Positions 60,189 through 64,000 of a stretch of DNA of 64,000 nt are shown here, piece by piece (the stretch's first letter is position 1; every line of letters begins with the position of its first letter). The DNA comes from Leifsonia virtsii. Its GTDB lineage: Bacteria; Actinomycetota; Actinomycetes; Actinomycetales; Microbacteriaceae. The stretch spans positions 37,997 through 101,996 of the forward strand of contig NZ_JAROCB010000007.1 of the NCBI RefSeq assembly GCF_030433675.1, in the 5' to 3' direction. The notes beneath the pieces are model-generated. The model worked only from the letters and a program-made list of their open reading frames with translations, was not told where the DNA came from and ran no database searches. The position numbers were made by a program, and so were the translations under genes.

Positions 60189-61474
60189 GGCGCCGGCTGC
60201 TCCGGGCGCTGGTGGCCGTCGTCGCGGTCGCGGCCGTGCTGTCGGGCTGCGCGGCGGTGGGCGGCGGAGGCGGCGCGCGCATCCAGTTCAGCCTGTTCGG
60301 CGACGGGATGTCGCAACCGTTCGGCGTGCGGCTGACCGGTCTGCAGCCGGGCGAGCCGGTGGTCGTGTCCGTGCGGGCGCACACCGCCGCGGGCTGGCTG
60401 TCGTCGCGCGCGGTGTACGCCGTGCCGCCGGACGGCCGCGTGCAGCTGTGGTCGCAGGAGCCGATCTCCGGCCCCTACCCGCGGCCGGACGGCGCTGGGC
60501 TGCTCTGGAGCCTCACCGGGCCGTCGCTCAGCCAGCGGCAGCTGGAGCAGCAGTGGGTCCGCGGCGCGCTCGATCTGCGCTTCCGGGCGGAGCAGGCCGG
60601 CCTCAGCGTGGCGACCGCCGTGCTGCACCGTGCGCCGCTCGCCGCGGGCACCAGCGACCGGGACGTGCTCGGCAGCGACCTGATCGCGACAGGAGACCCG
60701 GAGGCCGCGGGCCTGGCCGCACCCGAGAAGGTCGGCCTGCTGGTCGAGTCCGTCCCGACGCCGGTGGACCTGCGGCCCGGCGTGATCGTGATCGACGGGG
60801 ACGACGACGGAGGCTCCGGCGCCTTCGCGGCCCATCAGATCGCCGCGGCGGGCTTCCCGGTGTTCGTGCTGCCCGCGTTCGTGCCGGAGGGACGCATCGC
60901 CGGGTCGGCGGCGCTCTCGGTCGAGACCTTCGATGCGGCGCTGACCTGGTTCTCCTCCCTGCCGATCGTCGATGAGGGCCGCATCTTCGTCTACGGCACC
61001 GGGCCGTCGTCCTCGCTCGCCCTCTGGTTCGCCTCGCACGACCCCGAGCGCGTGCACGGCGTGTTCGCCGCGAGCGGTGCGACCGCGCTGCAGTGCACGT
61101 CGGAGGCGGGTAGTCCGCTGCTGATCCAGCACGACCTCCCGCTGCCCTGCGCGAACCCGGAGCGCACGATCGCGGGCACCGACATCCTCCCGCTGCAGCG
61201 CATCCCCGGTCCCGTCGTGCTGGCGTGCGGCACGGCCGACCAGCTGCTGCCCACCGCGTGCGACTGGACCCGGGCGGGCGAGCAGGCGCGCGGGAAGAAG
61301 GACGGGGACGCGTTCCTCTACTCCGAGGGCGCGGGCCACGAGATCTCCACACCTCCGGAGCTGCCGATCGGGCTGAGCGACCTGCCGCCGGCGACGGCGC
61401 AGGCGACGGAGGACGCCAGGGTCGCCTTCTGGCAACTGGTGCTCGCGCGGCTGGCGGGGGCGATGCGGCCGTGA
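60185..61474 (+). CDS. Alpha/beta-hydrolase lipoprotein 2 (BAAT-like), nucleophile lost
   Basis: The 429-residue lipoprotein has signal MRRRLLRALVAVVAVAAVLSGC (lipobox LSGC, Cys 22). The same two-domain build as its neighbours is seen. The elbow is VYGTGPSSSLALWFAS, again with Gly (273) at the nucleophile position, though a run of three serines follows two residues later. CGTADQLLPTACDW and GAGHEIS supply the expected acid and His. It starts on the stop of lipoprotein 1 (ATGA) and ends on the start of lipoprotein 3 (GTGA), so all three are made together outside the membrane. Confidence 0.8.
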   Translation: MRRRLLRALVAVVAVAAVLSGCAAVGGGGGARIQFSLFGDGMSQPFGVRLTGLQPGEPVVVSVRAHTAAGWLSSRAVYAVPPDGRVQLWSQEPISGPYPRPDGAGLLWSLTGPSLSQRQLEQQWVRGALDLRFRAEQAGLSVATAVLHRAPLAAGTSDRDVLGSDLIATGDPEAAGLAAPEKVGLLVESVPTPVDLRPGVIVIDGDDDGGSGAFAAHQIAAAGFPVFVLPAFVPEGRIAGSAALSVETFDAALTWFSSLPIVDEGRIFVYGTGPSSSLALWFASHDPERVHGVFAASGATALQCTSEAGSPLLIQHDLPLPCANPERTIAGTDILPLQRIPGPVVLACGTADQLLPTACDWTRAGEQARGKKDGDAFLYSEGAGHEISTPPELPIGLSDLPPATAQATEDARVAFWQLVLARLAGAMRP

Positions 61475-62700
61475 GGCGCCCGGCGGCGCTCGTCGCCCTG
61501 CTCGGCCTGGTCGCCGCGCTGCTCGCCGGCTGCAGTCCGGCGCCCGCAGCGGCCGGCCCGCACTTCGAGGTGAGCGAGGAGCCGAGCCGCGTGTGGGAGC
61601 CGGTGCACCTCCGCCTGGTCTCCCTTCCTCCCGGCGGCCGGGTCACGATCACGGCGAACGCGCTGACCGGCGGCAGGTGGACCTCGCGGGCCGAGTACTC
61701 GGTGCCCTCGTCGGGCATCGTCGACCTCGACCACGACGTGCCGGTCGAGGCGCCCTTCACCGGTGCGGACGGGATGGGCCTGTTCTGGTCGCTGAGCAGC
61801 GCCGGCGGCGCCTCGGCCACGTCGCCGGAGCAGTGGGGCGGGTCGACCGTGGCGGTCGACCTCGCCGCGACGATCGACGGCAGGCGCGTGGCCGCGCGGC
61901 GGCTGCACCGGGTGGGGCTCATCTCGGCCGCGCCGTCGCGGGCGGTGTCCGAGGGCGACGTCGTGGGCGACTACTTCCGCCCGGTCGCATCGTCGCCCGC
62001 GCCGCGTCCGGCGGTGCTGGTGTTCGACGACACCGACCCCGGCACCCCGACCGGTGTGCTCGCCGCCTCTACGCTGTCCGCGATGGGCTATCCGGTCCTC
62101 CTGCTGTCGACATACGGGTCGGAGGACCGGCTCGACCCGGTCCGCACGCTGCCGGGGGAGCGCGCGGTCGCGGCGCTCGCCTGGCTCCGCTCGCAGCCCG
62201 GGGTCGACGCGCGGCGCATCTTCGTCTTCGGTACCTCGCGCGGCGCGCAACTTGCGCTGTGGGCGGCGGTCGCGCATCCCGAGCTGGTGTACGGCGCCAT
62301 CGCCCCGGCTGGGACGACCGGACTGGTCTGCCCGTCGCCCGTCCCGGGTCCGGCGGTCACGGTGGGAGGGGACTGGGTGCCCTGCCTGAGCGGCAACCGC
62401 GACCCGAGCCCGGCCGCGGTGCTGGAGCTGAACCGCATCCCCGGTCCCGTCGTCCTCGGCTGCGCCGGACAGGACGAGCAGCTGGAGACGGCGTGCGGCT
62501 GGATGGACGCCGCCGCGAGCGTCCGCCCGCCCCACGGCGGCGACGCCTACGTGCGCGCACCCCGGGCCACGCACCTCTTCTACGTGCCCCCGTACACACC
62601 GCTGTACCTCCCGCCGCCGCCCGCCGCGCAGGCGACGGAGGACGCCCGCGTCGCTCTGTGGTCGGCCATCGGGCGGGCGCTGAACGTGCGGGGGCCGTGA
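61471..62700 (+). CDS. Alpha/beta-hydrolase lipoprotein 3 (BAAT-like), catalytic Ser present
   Basis: The 409-residue lipoprotein has signal RRPAALVALLGLVAALLAGC (lipobox LAGC). It has the N-terminal beta-sandwich (about 30-165) and hydrolase domain with an intact elbow FGTSRGAQLALWAA (Ser 256), acid in CAGQDEQLETACGW and His in RATHLFYVPP. It is thus the only one of the three paralogues likely to be catalytic, perhaps as a thioesterase or acyltransferase at the cell surface. The natural substrate is unknown. The GTG start overlaps the previous stop. Confidence 0.82.
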   Translation: MRRPAALVALLGLVAALLAGCSPAPAAAGPHFEVSEEPSRVWEPVHLRLVSLPPGGRVTITANALTGGRWTSRAEYSVPSSGIVDLDHDVPVEAPFTGADGMGLFWSLSSAGGASATSPEQWGGSTVAVDLAATIDGRRVAARRLHRVGLISAAPSRAVSEGDVVGDYFRPVASSPAPRPAVLVFDDTDPGTPTGVLAASTLSAMGYPVLLLSTYGSEDRLDPVRTLPGERAVAALAWLRSQPGVDARRIFVFGTSRGAQLALWAAVAHPELVYGAIAPAGTTGLVCPSPVPGPAVTVGGDWVPCLSGNRDPSPAAVLELNRIPGPVVLGCAGQDEQLETACGWMDAAASVRPPHGGDAYVRAPRATHLFYVPPYTPLYLPPPPAAQATEDARVALWSAIGRALNVRGP

Positions 62701-62750
62701 CGCACGGCGGAGCCCAGCCGAATGTCGGCGGCGGTGAGTACCATGTGTGA

Positions 62751-64000
62751 GTGGTAACCGCCCTGTATCGCCGCTACCGGCCCGACACCTTCGCCGAGAT
62801 GATCGGCCAGTCCCAGGTGACCGAGCCGTTGATGACGGCACTCCGCACCAACCGGGTCAACCACGCCTACCTGTTCTCCGGTCCGCGCGGCTGCGGGAAG
62901 ACCACGTCGGCGCGCATCCTCGCCCGCTGCCTCAACTGCGCAGAGGGGCCGACCGACACCCCGTGCGGAAAGTGCTCCAGCTGCATCGAGCTGAGCCGCG
63001 ACGGCGGCGGGTCGCTCGACGTCGTCGAGATCGACGCCGCGAGCCACAACGGCGTCGACGACGCCCGCGACATCCGCGAGCGGGCCATCTTCGCCCCGGC
63101 GCGCGACCGCTACAAGATCTTCATCCTCGACGAGGCGCACATGGTGACGCCGCAGGGCTTCAACGCGCTGCTCAAGATCGTGGAGGAGCCGCCGGAGCAC
63201 GTGAAGTTCATCTTCGCGACGACCGAGCCCGAGAAGGTGATCGGCACCATCCGGTCGCGCACCCACCACTATCCGTTCCGGCTCGTGCCGCCGGCGCAGA
63301 TGCTGGAGTACGTGCAGAGCCTGTGCGACAGCGAGGGCATGACCGTGGCCCCCGGCGTGCTGCCGCTCGTGGTCCGCGCGGGCGGCGGCTCGCCGCGAGA
63401 CACCCTGTCGCTGCTCGACCAGCTGATGGCCGGCTCCGAGGGCAGCGCCATCGAGTACGAGCGCGCGGTGGCCCTGCTCGGCTACACGCACGCGGCTCTG
63501 CTCGACGAGGTCATCGACGCGATCTCGGCGCGGGACGCGGCGGGAGCCTTCGCGGCGGTCGACCGCGTCATCCAGACCGGCCAGGATCCGCGCCGGTTCG
63601 TCGAAGACCTGCTCGAGCGCCTGCGCGACCTCATCGTCGTCGCGGCGACGAGCGTGGAGGGCGCAGCGGCCGTGCTCCGCGGCGTCCCGCAGGACGAGCT
63701 CGATCGTATGGGCGTGCAGGCGATGAAGTTCGGCGCGGCCGAGCTCAGCCGCTCCGCCGACATCGTGAATGCGGCCCTGACCGAGATGACCGGTGCGACC
63801 TCGCCCCGCCTCCACCTGGAGCTCATGATCGCGCGTGTGCTCGTGCCGTCGAGCGACGAGAGCGAGCGCGGCGCCCTCGCCCGCGTCGAGCGGCTGGAGC
63901 GCCGGGTCGGTGTGAGCGACGCGGTCGGCGGCTCCGCTGCGGAGCCGGCGGCGCCGGTGCGACCGGCAGCGCCGGCAGCGCCTGCGGCGCCGGTGCGCCC
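62751..64000 (+). CDS. dnaX: DNA polymerase III gamma/tau subunit, N-terminal part (runs off window)
   Basis: The clamp-loader ATPase begins VVTALYRRYRPDTFAEMIGQSQV, the DnaX signature. It continues with Walker A FSGPRGCGKTTSAR, the zinc cysteines CLNCAEGPTDTPCGKCSSC, Walker B FILDEAHM and sensor 1 FIFATTEPEKV, followed by domain III and the start of a Pro/Ala-rich linker at the window edge (416 codons visible). The GTG at 62751 is chosen because it precedes the conserved block directly. Upstream GGTGAG may serve as ribosome site. The C-terminal tau part lies beyond the window. Confidence 0.96.
   Translation, partial: MVTALYRRYRPDTFAEMIGQSQVTEPLMTALRTNRVNHAYLFSGPRGCGKTTSARILARCLNCAEGPTDTPCGKCSSCIELSRDGGGSLDVVEIDAASHNGVDDARDIRERAIFAPARDRYKIFILDEAHMVTPQGFNALLKIVEEPPEHVKFIFATTEPEKVIGTIRSRTHHYPFRLVPPAQMLEYVQSLCDSEGMTVAPGVLPLVVRAGGGSPRDTLSLLDQLMAGSEGSAIEYERAVALLGYTHAALLDEVIDAISARDAAGAFAAVDRVIQTGQDPRRFVEDLLERLRDLIVVAATSVEGAAAVLRGVPQDELDRMGVQAMKFGAAELSRSADIVNAALTEMTGATSPRLHLELMIARVLVPSSDESERGALARVERLERRVGVSDAVGGSAAEPAAPVRPAAPAAPAAPVR

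Noticed and set aside
1..64000. CRISPR array, phage or transposon genes
   Set aside because: No regularly spaced repeats, cas genes, transposase or phage structural motifs were seen on either strand.

Overview
The window is high-GC, densely coded DNA from an actinobacterium, most likely a member of Microbacteriaceae (a Leifsonia-like genus is a guess). The basis is codon bias, many GTG starts, -10 boxes of the form TANNNT placed 5-8 nt before start codons (leaderless genes), ATGA/GTGA stop-start overlaps, and a tRNA-Ser(GGA) / small SRP RNA / dnaX neighbourhood. No CRISPR array, insertion sequence or integrase was recognised.

Layout. (1) 1-766: the 5' end of an unknown minus-strand gene and a small unknown gene. 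(2) 1150-8100: a sugar operon made of a lipoprotein binding protein, two CUT1 permeases, a GH31 alpha-xylosidase and a ROK repressor; a large stem-loop separates the binding-protein gene from the permeases. (3) 8200-26185: housekeeping and accessory genes. They include a Bcr/CflA-type drug exporter behind a hairpin and a coupled 20-codon leader ORF, a PAP2 phosphatase, a HerA-like ATPase, an aminoglycoside-kinase-like/AraC pair, a frameshifted MinD-like ATPase gene, a MacB-like ABC exporter facing a NarL-type two-component system, an aldo/keto reductase and TetR pair sharing a doubled operator, an LCP cell-wall ligase and a LuxR-type regulator.

(4) 26205-53649: the most interesting region, a sulfatase locus. 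It holds six sulfatases with intact C-x-P-x-R formylglycine motifs, the formylglycine-generating enzyme (FGE), a GH3 glycosidase, an SGNH esterase, two complete oligopeptide-type (family 5) ABC importers, a PadR and a ROK regulator with clear candidate operators, and two copies of a DUF202 membrane-protein gene pair. None of the sulfatases, the glycosidase or the esterase has a signal peptide. The inferred logic is to import sulfated oligosaccharides or glycosides intact and desulfate and cleave them in the cytoplasm. Directly after the FGE gene, and translationally coupled to the DUF202 pair, lies a 37-residue ORF whose core (CCAPGRAAFL) imitates the sulfatase modification motif. It may be a dedicated FGE substrate, inhibitor or copper carrier.

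(5) 53656-64000: a terminator, tRNA-Ser, SRP RNA, then a six-gene operon (DUF1254 protein, pta, ackA, three tandem alpha/beta-hydrolase lipoproteins, two of which lack the catalytic serine), and the start of dnaX. A 21-bp direct repeat at 23801 and 53714 brackets the approximately 30-kb stretch that contains the sulfatase locus, next to tRNA-Ser; this could mark island boundaries or could be a dispersed repeat.
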